Source: an uncultured Planctomycetota bacterium (GTDB lineage Bacteria > Planctomycetota > Phycisphaerae > UBA1845 > UTPLA1). From it: a stretch of DNA of 64,000 nt. Both the position numbers and the translations under genes were made by a program. A model generated the notes under the pieces. That model made no database searches and was not told where the DNA came from. It was given only the letters and a program-made list of their open reading frames with translations. The stretch lies in NCBI GenBank assembly GCA_900696465.1, contig CAADGE010000033.1:1-64000 (forward strand), in the 5' to 3' direction. Position 1 is the stretch's first letter. Each line of letters begins with the position of its first letter. Shown in pieces: positions 17,937 through 26,067 of this stretch.

Positions 17937-17966
17937 AAATCCCGTGGCTGGCCTGCCACGGGATTT
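17937..17966. terminator. Perfect 12-bp hairpin in the divergent interval before glyS
   Basis: AAATCCCGTGGC and GCCACGGGATTT form a perfect 12-bp stem with a 6-nt loop (TGGCCT), with T residues at both outer ends. It looks like a bidirectional intrinsic terminator, yet it lies upstream of two divergent genes where no transcript obviously ends. It shares the core CCCGTGGC/GC(C/T)ACGGG with the hairpin at 35403-35438. Confidence 0.55.
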
Positions 17967-18092
17967 TGTGATGCGAGGCGGCGCGGTTGAGTTTGACGGC
18001 GGCGGTCAAGAATGAATCATCGTCGAGCCGACGGCTTGAAGAGCGAGTAGACAGGGTTATCGACCCGACAATACACCCACGGGATACCTCGA

Positions 18093-19457
18093 ATGCCCAA
18101 AGATGCGGAGAAGATGGAGAAGATCGTCGCCCTGTGCAAGCGGCGGGGGTTTATCTTTCAGTCGTCGGAAATCTACGGCGGCATCAACGGCTTCTGGGAT
18201 TACGGGCCGCTGGGCGTCGAACTGAAGCGCAACATCAAGGAAGCGTGGTGGCAGGACATGGTGCGCAACCCGCCGACAGGACCGGACGGCCGTGAGGTGC
18301 AGATGGTCGGCGTGGACTGTTCGATCATCATGAACCCGAAAGTGTGGGTGGCCAGCGGGCACGCGACGGGGTTCGCCGATCCGATGGTGGATTGCAAGAC
18401 GGAGGGCTGCAAGGGCCGATTTCGTGCGGACCAGATCGCGGAATCGCAGTGCCCGCTCAAACCGAGCAAGTGCCCGGGCGAACACGATAAGTGCCAACTG
18501 ACTGAAGCGCGTCAATTCAACTTGATGTTTGAATCACATGCCGGTGCGATTAAAGACGACGCAAACAAAGTGTGGCTCCGCCCTGAAACTGCCCAGGGTA
18601 TCTTCGCCAATTTCAAGAACGTCTGCGACTCCACGCGCGTCAAGATTCCCTTCGGCATTGCGCAGGTAGGCAAGGCCTTTCGCAACGAGATCAACCCGCG
18701 GAACTACACCTTCCGCTCGCGCGAGTTCGAGCAGATGGAGATCGAGTTCTTCTGCCATGACCGCGACGCGATGAAATGGTGGGAGTGGTGGCGCGACGTG
18801 CGGATCAACTGGTACAAGTCCCTTGGTTTGGCGGGGGAGAATCTCAAGCCGCGCAACCAGGATGACAAGGAGCTGGCACACTACAGCAAGGCGTGTACGG
18901 ACATTGAGTATTATTTTCCGTTTGCCGATGAGCCGCAGGAGTTGGAGGGCGTCGCCCATCGCGGCTGCTTCGACCTGACGCAGCACCAGCAGCACAGCGG
19001 CAAGGACATGACCTACTTCGACGACGAGACGAAGGAGCGTTTCCTGCCCACGGTCATCGAGCCCTCCGCCGGGGCGGACCGCAGCACGCTGGCCTTCATC
19101 TGCGAGGCGTACACCGTCGATCCCTCAAGGCCATCGCCGGAGCTGATGAAGTTTCACCCGCGGCTCGCTCCCATCAAAGCGGCGGTCTTTCCGTTGGTGA
19201 ATAAAGACGGGCTCCCGGAGATCGCCGAGCCGCTCTTCCGTGAGATCCGCAAACGCTGGCCCGCGCAGTACGATGCCAAGCAATCCATCGGCAAGCGCTA
19301 CGCGCGGATGGACGAAGCGGGTACGCCCTACTGCTTTACCGTGGACGGGCAGACGAAGCAAGACGGGACGGTGACCGTGCGTGATCGGGATACCGGTGCG
19401 CAGGAGAGGATGGATAAATCGCGGGTGGTCGATTTCTTGAATGACAAGCTAAGTTGA
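18093..19457 (+). CDS. glyQS: Glycyl-tRNA synthetase, alpha2 (eukaryotic/archaeal-like) type
   Basis: 454 residues. A single-chain class II synthetase that charges tRNA-Gly. Motif 2 is visible as FRNEINPRNYTFRSREFEQM and motif 3 as AGADRSTLAF. The insertion CKTEGCKGRFRADQ with CPLKPSKC looks zinc-binding. The C-terminal anticodon-binding domain ends in AGTPYCFTVDGQTKQDG followed by the TVTVRDRDT strand. It is of normal length for the alpha2 form, and the heterotetrameric glyQ/glyS pair is not seen. The gene is monocistronic, 36 nt downstream of the sequence around 18057. Its last ~50 codons recur as degraded copies at 21050-21196 and 23244-23303, with cargo genes between. Confidence 0.95.
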   Translation: MPKDAEKMEKIVALCKRRGFIFQSSEIYGGINGFWDYGPLGVELKRNIKEAWWQDMVRNPPTGPDGREVQMVGVDCSIIMNPKVWVASGHATGFADPMVDCKTEGCKGRFRADQIAESQCPLKPSKCPGEHDKCQLTEARQFNLMFESHAGAIKDDANKVWLRPETAQGIFANFKNVCDSTRVKIPFGIAQVGKAFRNEINPRNYTFRSREFEQMEIEFFCHDRDAMKWWEWWRDVRINWYKSLGLAGENLKPRNQDDKELAHYSKACTDIEYYFPFADEPQELEGVAHRGCFDLTQHQQHSGKDMTYFDDETKERFLPTVIEPSAGADRSTLAFICEAYTVDPSRPSPELMKFHPRLAPIKAAVFPLVNKDGLPEIAEPLFREIRKRWPAQYDAKQSIGKRYARMDEAGTPYCFTVDGQTKQDGTVTVRDRDTGAQERMDKSRVVDFLNDKLS

Positions 19458-19467
19458 TGATGAAACA

Positions 19468-19500
19468 GTGAGACGGCGATACCATCGTGAGACGTCGATA
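19468..19500. repeat. Two 14-bp direct repeats between glyS and the DUF4143 ATPase
   Basis: GTGAGACGGCGATA (19468-19481) and GTGAGACGTCGATA (19487-19500) differ at one base and are 19 bp apart start to start. They lie 11 bp after the glyS stop, at the left boundary of DNA that is bracketed by glyS 3'-end copies. They could be protein-binding repeats tied to the insertion; the function is unknown. Confidence 0.45.
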
Positions 19501-19518
19501 TTCCCGGGCGGAGGATGA

Positions 19519-21039
19519 ATGGCCCCGTCAAAGAGCCCATTGGAAAACAATCCGCTTTTTGGACAGCTACCTCTCGAATTGTCCGAGAGTCTTCGGCGCG
19601 ATAACCCGTGGTGGTCGGGCAACGTTGCTCCTACATTGCCGCCTTTTCGGCGCTGGCCTTTTCAGCGTCTCAGGCGCATGCTGGATAGGGGCCTTGCCCC
19701 GGCCACAGTGCTTCGCGGTCCGCGGCGCGTTGGCAAGACCATCCTGCTTCGTCAAGTGATGGACTCGATGCTGTCAGAGGGTGTCGCTGGCAACCGCCTG
19801 CTTTATGTATCCTTTGACGAACTTCCGACGCTCGAAGACATTGCGGAACCAATCCTCGCCATTGGTCGATGGTTCGAAGACCATATCCTCAAGACTACGT
19901 TTAACGCAATTGACCAGCAGGGCAAACCGGCATTTCTCTTCCTCGACGAGGTTCAGAATCTTGCGGCGTGGGCACCTCAGATCAAGCATCTCGTTGATAA
20001 CCACCGCGTACGCGTTCTATTGACGGGCAGTTCGTCGCTTCGGATTGAAGCGGGGCGAGATAGTCTCGCGGGCCGCATCTCCACTATGGACTTGGGGCCG
20101 CTCCTGCTCCGTGAGATCTCCGGAATGCGCCTGGGCTCGGAATCGACGGCGTACTGGTCCGACAACGGCCTGGATGGGCTGACTCGTCCGGAGTTCTGGC
20201 AGGAGGCGATCCGACGCTGTAACAAAGAGAAAGAGCTTCGACATCAGGCGTTTGCCCTGTTTTCCGAGCGAGGCGCCTATCCGTTGGCCCACGAGCGCGC
20301 CGATGTTTCCTGGTCGGAAATCGCCAATCATCTAAACGAAACAGTGATTCAACGAGCCATACAACACGACTTGAGAATGGGCGAGCGCGGCCGAAAGCGA
20401 GATGAAAAATTACTGGAAGAGGTCTTTCGTCTTTGTTGCCGGTATGCAGGTCAGACTCCGGGACAGAGTGTATTTGTGCCAGAGATCAATCAGGCATTGG
20501 GCGGAAGCATCGGATGGAATCGAATCCTGAGCTATCTTAGATTCCTGGACGGAACGCTGTTGATTCGATTAGTGTCGCCTATGGAGGCGCGCCTGACCAA
20601 GAAAGGAGCACGAACGGCAAAAGTTTGTCTCTGCGATCATGCCCTTCGAGCAAGCTGGTTACAGGAAATCATCCCGATTGACCCCAATGGGCTGGACAAA
20701 GAACCACATCTTGCGGCAATGGCGGGACGACTCGCAGAAAGCATTCTGGGATATTACTTCGCGTCGATACCGAATCTGGACATTGCTCACGTTCCCCAAC
20801 GTGGTCAGGAGCCGGAAGTAGACTTTGTCCTTACCATCGGCACTCGGCGAATTCCCGTGGAGATCAAGTATCGAAAACGGATTGATCCTCACGAGGACAC
20901 TCATGGATTGCGGGCGTTCTTAGAAAAAACCGTTTACAATGCACCGCTTGGCCTCCTGGTAACGTTGCAAGACGATGTGACCGTTCACGATCCACGGATC
21001 ATTCCGATCTCCCTGTCCTCACTGCTTTGGCTCAGATAG
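19519..21039 (+). CDS. AAA ATPase with DUF4143 domain and PD-(D/E)xK-like core
   Basis: 506 residues. Walker A GPRRVGKT is at 67-74 and Walker B FLFLDEVQN at 139-147, followed by VRVLLTGSSSLRIEAG, which is typical of the AAA_14 ATPases. The C-terminal DUF4143 region has E407, then EVDFVL with D435, then VEIK with E448 and K450, the spacing of a PD-(D/E)xK nuclease fold. Such proteins are found sporadically across bacteria and archaea and their role is not settled. It is bracketed by the intact glyS end and a second glyS 3' copy, and its base composition looks less GC-rich than its neighbours by eye. Both points suggest acquisition by transfer. Confidence 0.85.
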   Translation: MAPSKSPLENNPLFGQLPLELSESLRRDNPWWSGNVAPTLPPFRRWPFQRLRRMLDRGLAPATVLRGPRRVGKTILLRQVMDSMLSEGVAGNRLLYVSFDELPTLEDIAEPILAIGRWFEDHILKTTFNAIDQQGKPAFLFLDEVQNLAAWAPQIKHLVDNHRVRVLLTGSSSLRIEAGRDSLAGRISTMDLGPLLLREISGMRLGSESTAYWSDNGLDGLTRPEFWQEAIRRCNKEKELRHQAFALFSERGAYPLAHERADVSWSEIANHLNETVIQRAIQHDLRMGERGRKRDEKLLEEVFRLCCRYAGQTPGQSVFVPEINQALGGSIGWNRILSYLRFLDGTLLIRLVSPMEARLTKKGARTAKVCLCDHALRASWLQEIIPIDPNGLDKEPHLAAMAGRLAESILGYYFASIPNLDIAHVPQRGQEPEVDFVLTIGTRRIPVEIKYRKRIDPHEDTHGLRAFLEKTVYNAPLGLLVTLQDDVTVHDPRIIPISLSSLLWLR

Positions 21040-21049
21040 AAGCGGCCTC

Positions 21050-21196
21050 GTGGACGAGGCCGGAACGCCGTACAGCTTCACCGTGGACGGTCAGTCGAAG
21101 GAAGACGGGACGGTGACGGTGCGTGATCGGGATACCGGTGCGCAGGAGAGGATCGACAAAGGCCGCGTTGCCGAATACCTCCAAGAAAGACTTTGA
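21050..21196 (+). pseudogene. Second copy of the glyS 3' end (48 codons plus stop)
   Basis: The translation begins VDEAGTPYSFTVDGQSKEDG and runs in frame to TGA; 36 of 48 residues match the C-terminus of the intact synthetase and most replacements are conservative (M/I, D/E, F/Y, K/R). A 35-bp block is identical (19377-19411 and 21119-21153). It starts 11 bp after the stop of the DUF4143 gene. The conservative pattern implies that it evolved as a working glyS end before becoming a fragment. Confidence 0.85.
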
Positions 21197-21244
21197 CGCG
21201 GTCCACGCGCGACGATGTGCCCGGCAACTTTCTATCCCGAAGGA

Positions 21245-21274
21245 TTGAACCGAACCTAGCGTTGCGAGTATCAT
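21245..21274 (+). promoter_or_regulatory. Promoter of the glycine-rich protein gene
   Basis: TTGAAC (21245-21250), 18-bp spacer, TATCAT (21269-21274); predicted start near 21281, then GGAGGGAG at about 21300 and the ATG at 21314. Confidence 0.5.
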
Positions 21275-21313
21275 CGATTTGTTCGGCTGGCTTCAATTCG
21301 GAGGGAGATAATT

Positions 21314-23170
21314 ATGAATGCGCGCTGGTCATGGAAGCTCTCGGCATTGCTTGCCGTCGCGGGTCTCATCGGCATCGGCTCGACAAATACGTTTGCCGAT
21401 TGTCCGCATCTCAATCCGCCGCCGGTCACGGATAGCCCCGACGACGCCTTTATCGACGCGAACACCGACGGCATCGACGGCATGGCCTGCGGGCCGATCT
21501 TCGTCGCGCCGACCGGAGACGACCGCAACCTGGGCACGATCGATGAACCCATGCTGACTGTTGGTGCTGCCATTCTCGCTGCCCGCTGGTTTAATCCCCC
21601 GCGCAGTGTCTATGTTTCCAGCAACGGGACGTACAACGAGACGATCGTCTTCTTTGACCGCGTCAACGTGTACGGCGGGTACGATCATGCCTCGGCATGG
21701 ACACGCAGCAACACGCCGGCAACCATCAACGGCGGGACCGTGGCCGCATGGGCAGTAGGACTGACGACTACGCTGACGTTGGATCGTCTGAAGATCATCG
21801 CATCCAGCAATGCCATCCCAGGCGGACTGTCCATCGGGCTTCTCGCCAACTCAAACTCGCAGGCGATTACTCTGAGCACATGCGAGATCCGCGGCGGACT
21901 CCCCGGTCCCGGCCAAAACGGAGCAAACGGAAGCAACGGCACCCCAGGAGGTAGCGGTGCGCCCGGCGGACTGGGGGACTGCGATGGACCAGCATTCGGC
22001 CAAGGCGGATTGGGCGGTACTTCTGCCGTTGGGAATACCGGCGGTGTGGGCGGACGCGGGGGGCTTCAAGGTGCGAACCCCGGAGTAAACGGGAGTCCTG
22101 GGCTCGGCCCGTCGGGCGGCGGCGGCGGCAGCTCGGGAATCGGCGGAAACCCCGGACAACCTGGACAGAACGGAACGCCCGGCGGTAGCGGATTAGCTGG
22201 CTCAAACGGTGCCGGTGGCGCGAGCTTCTACGCAGCAGGACAAAACGGCACGCCCGGAGCGAATGGCTCAGGCGGCGGCGGTGGCGGCGGTGGTGGTGGC
22301 CAAGGGGGGACATTCGTCGTCAGTGGATCTGGCAACGGCGGTGGAGGCGGTGGCGGTGGTGGACAGGGCGGCGGCGCGGGCGTGGGCGGCGGCGCGGGCG
22401 GCAGTTCCTACGGTATTCTGGCAAGTGCTACCAACATCACTGCAAACAATTGCATGATCCTTACGCAATCAGGTAGAAATGGCGGCACGGGCGGAGCTGG
22501 CGGCATCGGTGGGACTCCGGGCTTAGGTGGTCCCGGAGGAACCTTCTGCTTAAGCGAAGTCGGTCGCGGCGGCAACGGTGGAAACGGAGGTAGTGGAGGC
22601 AGTGGCGGACACGGCGGCGGCGGCGTGGGAGGAAACTCCATTGCTGTCCTGCGCGAAGCCGGCGCGATATTTGGCGGCGCTGGAACCCTCCTCGCGCCGT
22701 CGTCGGCCGGCACGGGAGGATCAAGCTCGGGCAACGCAGGAAGTAACGGCGTTTCAGCGCAGAACTTTTCATGGGCCGGGTCAACGCCGATGCCGGCACT
22801 TCCCGAGCCGACGGCAACTTACGCACTGATCATCACCACAGAGGACATCCCGGCATCGCCGGTAACGCCGCTGGTGGCGGATGTCGGCGGATTCGTTCAC
22901 TCCTTCAGCGTGGTCGCGCCCGCTGCGCACGGAACGGCAGGGGTTTCCGGCAATCAACTGACCTACACGCCCGATCCCGGCTACTACGGCATGGATTCGT
23001 TCCGATTCCGAGCCACGCGGGTGGGCCCCGGCACGTTCGTCGAGGGATACGCAGTCGTGATCGTCGACGAGGCCAAGTGCCTGGGCCCCACGGACCTTGA
23101 TTTCAACTGCGACGGCTACGTCGACGGGCTCGACATACAGATCTTTGTCGAACGACTACTGAACGAGTGA
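21314..23170 (+). CDS. Secreted glycine-rich repeat protein with C-terminal dockerin-like repeat
   Basis: 618 residues from the ATG at 21314 with GGAGGGAG about 6 nt upstream. A signal peptide ends near NTFADC. Residues about 55-190 look like a right-handed beta-helix region. Residues about 195-480 are a low-complexity Gly/Ser/Asn run built on GGxGG and NGxxG units, similar in look to PGRS or collagen-like tracts. A cadherin/Ig-like module follows (QLTYTPDPGYYGMDSFRFRA), and the end carries a single dockerin-like repeat, LDFNCDGYVDGLDIQIFVE. It is likely a surface or matrix protein. It has its own promoter and sits between the second and third glyS 3'-end copies. Confidence 0.8.
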   Translation: MNARWSWKLSALLAVAGLIGIGSTNTFADCPHLNPPPVTDSPDDAFIDANTDGIDGMACGPIFVAPTGDDRNLGTIDEPMLTVGAAILAARWFNPPRSVYVSSNGTYNETIVFFDRVNVYGGYDHASAWTRSNTPATINGGTVAAWAVGLTTTLTLDRLKIIASSNAIPGGLSIGLLANSNSQAITLSTCEIRGGLPGPGQNGANGSNGTPGGSGAPGGLGDCDGPAFGQGGLGGTSAVGNTGGVGGRGGLQGANPGVNGSPGLGPSGGGGGSSGIGGNPGQPGQNGTPGGSGLAGSNGAGGASFYAAGQNGTPGANGSGGGGGGGGGGQGGTFVVSGSGNGGGGGGGGGQGGGAGVGGGAGGSSYGILASATNITANNCMILTQSGRNGGTGGAGGIGGTPGLGGPGGTFCLSEVGRGGNGGNGGSGGSGGHGGGGVGGNSIAVLREAGAIFGGAGTLLAPSSAGTGGSSSGNAGSNGVSAQNFSWAGSTPMPALPEPTATYALIITTEDIPASPVTPLVADVGGFVHSFSVVAPAAHGTAGVSGNQLTYTPDPGYYGMDSFRFRATRVGPGTFVEGYAVVIVDEAKCLGPTDLDFNCDGYVDGLDIQIFVERLLNE

Positions 23171-23243
23171 CGCAGCAATGTCATTCCTGTTCTACGCTAA
23201 TTCATAGTCAATCGGCCTGCGCTCAGCGCGCAAAAACGGTACC

Positions 23244-23303
23244 GGCACGCCGTACTACTTTATCATCGGCAGACAGACGAAGGAGGCCGGGAAGGTGACA
23301 GTG
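23244..23303 (+). pseudogene. Third, decayed copy of the glyS 3' end
   Basis: This 60-bp stretch matches glyS (the segment encoding GTPYCFTVDGQTKQDGTVTV) at 46 of 60 positions and translates as GTPYYFIIGRQTKEAGKVTV. The similarity stops at GTGACAGTG, where the sequence continues into a calcium-binding repeat fragment in another frame. Confidence 0.7.
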
Positions 23304-23488
23304 ATGGCGATGTTTGTGATTCGGACGTCGATGGTGACGGAGTACCCAGTCCCGATGACGTCGGCCCGATGAATGCACCGGGTGTTCCTGTCGCGCGTGA
23401 CAGGCGACTCCTGCGCGGCTGCAATGATGATTGCCTGGTGGATGCACTGGACATCCAATGCATCGCGGACGAGATGCTCGGGCTGTAA
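23294..23488 (+). pseudogene. Remnant of a dockerin / calcium-repeat protein C-terminus
   Basis: A 65-codon frame encodes acidic calcium-type repeats (DGDVCDSDVDGDGVPSPDD) and then a dockerin-like end (CNDDCLVDALDIQCIADEM) closing in a stop. There is no start, SD or signal sequence; the frame is fused directly to the third glyS fragment. It is the 3' end of a lost gene of the same protein class as the glycine-rich gene upstream. Confidence 0.65.
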
Positions 23489-23611
23489 AAAATCGTTCGT
23501 CGGCGATCGTGCCGGACGAGCTTCTCTGACATACTACTTTTTTGGAATGGGCCGAGCGTGCGACGGGGTCAGCCCCTCGCAGCTCTCTGATGACGAATAA
23601 CAGGTGAGTTG

Positions 23612-24277
23612 ATGAGCGCAGTCGGGCCGGCGCAATGTCCTATTTGCGATCGCGAGCTGTCCGGGCGATCGCATCGCAAGCTTTTTGATGTTCCAATCTG
23701 TCGCAAGTGCAGCAATGCCTTCGCGAACCGGCGGCAGCTTGCGTGGATCCTCGATGCATTGCTCTGGTGGCTGGTGGTCACACTTGTTCAGTCGGTCTTT
23801 TTTTACATGTTTATTGACATCATCGACGCCTACGATGATGCAGGCCTGATCGGTACGATCCTGTGGCTTGTGTACGTATGGATCTTTCTACCGATGGTTT
23901 TCTACTGCAAGGATGGTTTCCGCGGATATTCTCCGGGTAAGTGGCTCTGTGGGGTCCGCGTGATCGATTGGAACACACGGGAACCGATCGGCTTTCTTCA
24001 GAGCTTCAAGCGGAATCTCTGCCTGCTGATTCCTTTCGTCATCATCTTTGTTGCGTTCCAGCTCATTCGCGGCAGGCGCCGCGGTGACTACTGGGCCAAC
24101 ACGGGTGTTATCTGGGTCAAGAAGGCGCATCGCATGCCGTTCGAGCCGCGGGGGATTCTGTGCACCCATTGCGGTTACGACCTGACCGGTAACGTCTCCG
24201 GCCGGTGTCCGGAGTGCGGGAACGATATCCCGGCTCGCCAGGCGGTGCTTGCACTTCCAACGATCGGAACTGCATGA
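23612..24277 (+). CDS. RDD-family membrane protein with N- and C-terminal zinc ribbons
   Basis: 221 residues from the ATG at 23612 with AGGTGAG upstream; a TTG just before it is less likely. An N-terminal zinc finger (C9-x2-C12 and C30-x2-C33) leads into a membrane domain with three hydrophobic segments and YSPGKWLCGVRVID, typical of RDD proteins. A second ribbon, CTHCGYDLTGNVSGRCPECG, is close to the cytosolic zinc-ribbon tail common in Planctomycetota. RDD proteins are small integral membrane proteins, mostly of unknown role. The gene precedes the FHA/PP2C-like gene by 180 bp, which has its own promoter. Confidence 0.8.
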   Translation: MSAVGPAQCPICDRELSGRSHRKLFDVPICRKCSNAFANRRQLAWILDALLWWLVVTLVQSVFFYMFIDIIDAYDDAGLIGTILWLVYVWIFLPMVFYCKDGFRGYSPGKWLCGVRVIDWNTREPIGFLQSFKRNLCLLIPFVIIFVAFQLIRGRRRGDYWANTGVIWVKKAHRMPFEPRGILCTHCGYDLTGNVSGRCPECGNDIPARQAVLALPTIGTA

Positions 24278-24365
24278 GCCGATGAATCGCCGCGTCGCGC
24301 AGTCGCCTTGTCGTGGTTTTTCCGGGCCGTTTTGCACCCATCGCGGCATGGCAGGCGATTGGCGT

Positions 24366-24395
24366 TTGCCGTATGGGTCGCTCCACCTCTAAAAT
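24366..24395 (+). promoter_or_regulatory. Promoter of the FHA/PP2C-like gene
   Basis: TTGCCG (24366-24371), 18-bp spacer, TAAAAT (24390-24395). The predicted start near 24402 leaves a 56-nt leader. Confidence 0.5.
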
Positions 24396-24457
24396 GGAAT
24401 AGTCCTGTCGCAATCCGTGGCCCCGGTCGTCATGTCCTGCCGGGCAGGAGAGCGGTC

Positions 24458-26059
24458 ATGCGGTTGATGATCCTGGAAAATAAGAAGCTGCGCACGGTGC
24501 TGCCGGTCGAGGGAGCAATGCTCTCCATCGGTTCCAGTCCGCAGTGCGGCGTTCATCTGCCGGACCCACGCATCAGCGCCGAGCAGGCGAAGCTCGTTCG
24601 CGATGAGGAGGGGGCCTGGTGGCTTGAGGTGATGGACACCAGTGTGCCGACGTGCCTGAACCGCGCCGTGCAAAAAGGCAGGGCCAAGCTCCGCCATGCG
24701 GACGAGGTCGAAGTGGGGGCCTTCTCGATCCGACTGTTCATGGAGCACAAGACGCCGGAAGAACTTCGCCGCGAACGAATGGTCGCGCTCACGAAGGCCC
24801 ACGGTGAGTCGCTTCCGCTGGGGACCATCGCTAAGAAGTTCGACCACCTTGTGAACCTGCAAAAGGACCAGCTCGTTGAGCTGACGATCCTTTCCATGCG
24901 CGTGTCGCAGTTTGAATCCATCCGCGACGCGCTGCTGCCGATCCTGCGTGCCATGCTCCGAGTGCTGGGCGCCCGTCGGGCCTGGGTCGGCGTGCGTCCG
25001 CTGGATCGCGATGAGTTCGCGTGGACCCTCGGCCTCAATGATCAGGGGCATATGTGTGATCGGCCCACCTTCTGTGTGACGATGGAATCTCGCTGCCTCG
25101 TGCAGGGACAGTATCTCTGCTGCCCGGACGCGCCGCCGCCGGAGGTGCGGTCGGCCATGTCGGCGCCGATGCCTTGTGCCGCGGGCAATCTGGGTATGCT
25201 GTACGTGGAGAACAACGCAGGCGATCCGGCCTTCGGGGAAGAGGCGCTGGACACGTTCAGTGCCATGGCTGCGTGCGTCGCCGTGCCGTTGGAGACGATC
25301 ATTCGCAAGTCCGCCGCGAAGCGACTGGCCGTCTCCTCGAGCGAGCAGACCGTGGCCCGCGCAACGCAGGACGCCGTGACGCCCAAGGCCCTGCCGCAGT
25401 GGAACGAGCTTCAGGTTGCGGGCTATCGGCACATGGGTTCGGCTCGCTGCTGCGATTACTACGATGTCGTGCAACTGCCCGACAAAACCTGCGCGCTGAT
25501 CGTCGCCCGGCTGAGCGTCGATGGCATGGCGGTCGCGCGATATCTGGCGGAAGTCCGGGCGGCCTTTCGCAGCGCGGCTCTTCACTGCGATGCGCCGCAC
25601 CTGTTCGCGCGGAGTTTGAACTGGCTGCTGGCTGCGGGTGACAGCCGCCACTCCGTGGACCTGGCGACGGCGTGGATCTCTCCGTCGACCGGAAAGGTGA
25701 ACTACTGCGTGGCCGGCGAAGGCGTCTATATCGGTGTGATCCTTCCGAACGGAACGTGTGAGAAACTCGAGCCGAAACGCGGTGAATCAATCGGCAAGGC
25801 CAAGAACCTGACCCTTGAGTTGCAGTCGCTGGAACTGGGCCACGGCTACACGCTGGCTCTGGCGACGGCAGGCATCCACGGCGCCGTCAGCGCCGAGGGA
25901 GAGACATTCGGCCTCTCGGGTCTTGAGGAGGCCCTTTGCGATGCACTGGGTAATTCGCCGGGGCAGGTACTCAACGACCTGGCCGCTGATTTCTCAGAGT
26001 TTCTCCAGGGGGGGAACTGCCCGGACGACGTTTCTGTTGTATTGGCCCGCCGTACCTGA
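24458..26059 (+). CDS. FHA-GAF-PP2C/SpoIIE-like signalling protein, possibly a pseudophosphatase
   Basis: 533 residues from the ATG at 24458 with GGAG 7 nt upstream. The FHA-like domain (residues 1-95) has the fold signature LSIGSSPQC but lacks the usual His in the second loop (RISAEQAKL). A GAF-like region follows (about 125-290) with MSAPMPCAAGNLGMLYVEN. The C-terminal part (about 330-533) is SpoIIE/RsbU-like: CCDYYDVVQL replaces the usual GGDYYD, and the GDVSGHG motif reads VARLSVDGMA, so one metal-binding Asp is gone, while the terminal DDVSVVLAR is kept. Such proteins dephosphorylate anti-sigma antagonist partners; activity of this one is doubtful. Confidence 0.75.
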   Translation: MRLMILENKKLRTVLPVEGAMLSIGSSPQCGVHLPDPRISAEQAKLVRDEEGAWWLEVMDTSVPTCLNRAVQKGRAKLRHADEVEVGAFSIRLFMEHKTPEELRRERMVALTKAHGESLPLGTIAKKFDHLVNLQKDQLVELTILSMRVSQFESIRDALLPILRAMLRVLGARRAWVGVRPLDRDEFAWTLGLNDQGHMCDRPTFCVTMESRCLVQGQYLCCPDAPPPEVRSAMSAPMPCAAGNLGMLYVENNAGDPAFGEEALDTFSAMAACVAVPLETIIRKSAAKRLAVSSSEQTVARATQDAVTPKALPQWNELQVAGYRHMGSARCCDYYDVVQLPDKTCALIVARLSVDGMAVARYLAEVRAAFRSAALHCDAPHLFARSLNWLLAAGDSRHSVDLATAWISPSTGKVNYCVAGEGVYIGVILPNGTCEKLEPKRGESIGKAKNLTLELQSLELGHGYTLALATAGIHGAVSAEGETFGLSGLEEALCDALGNSPGQVLNDLAADFSEFLQGGNCPDDVSVVLARRT

Positions 26060-26067
26060 AGCGACGC

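Noticed and set aside
21902-22770. CRISPR-like or tandem-repeat array
   Set aside because: The repeats are codon-level GGC/GGA runs within an open reading frame; there are no constant-length spacers.
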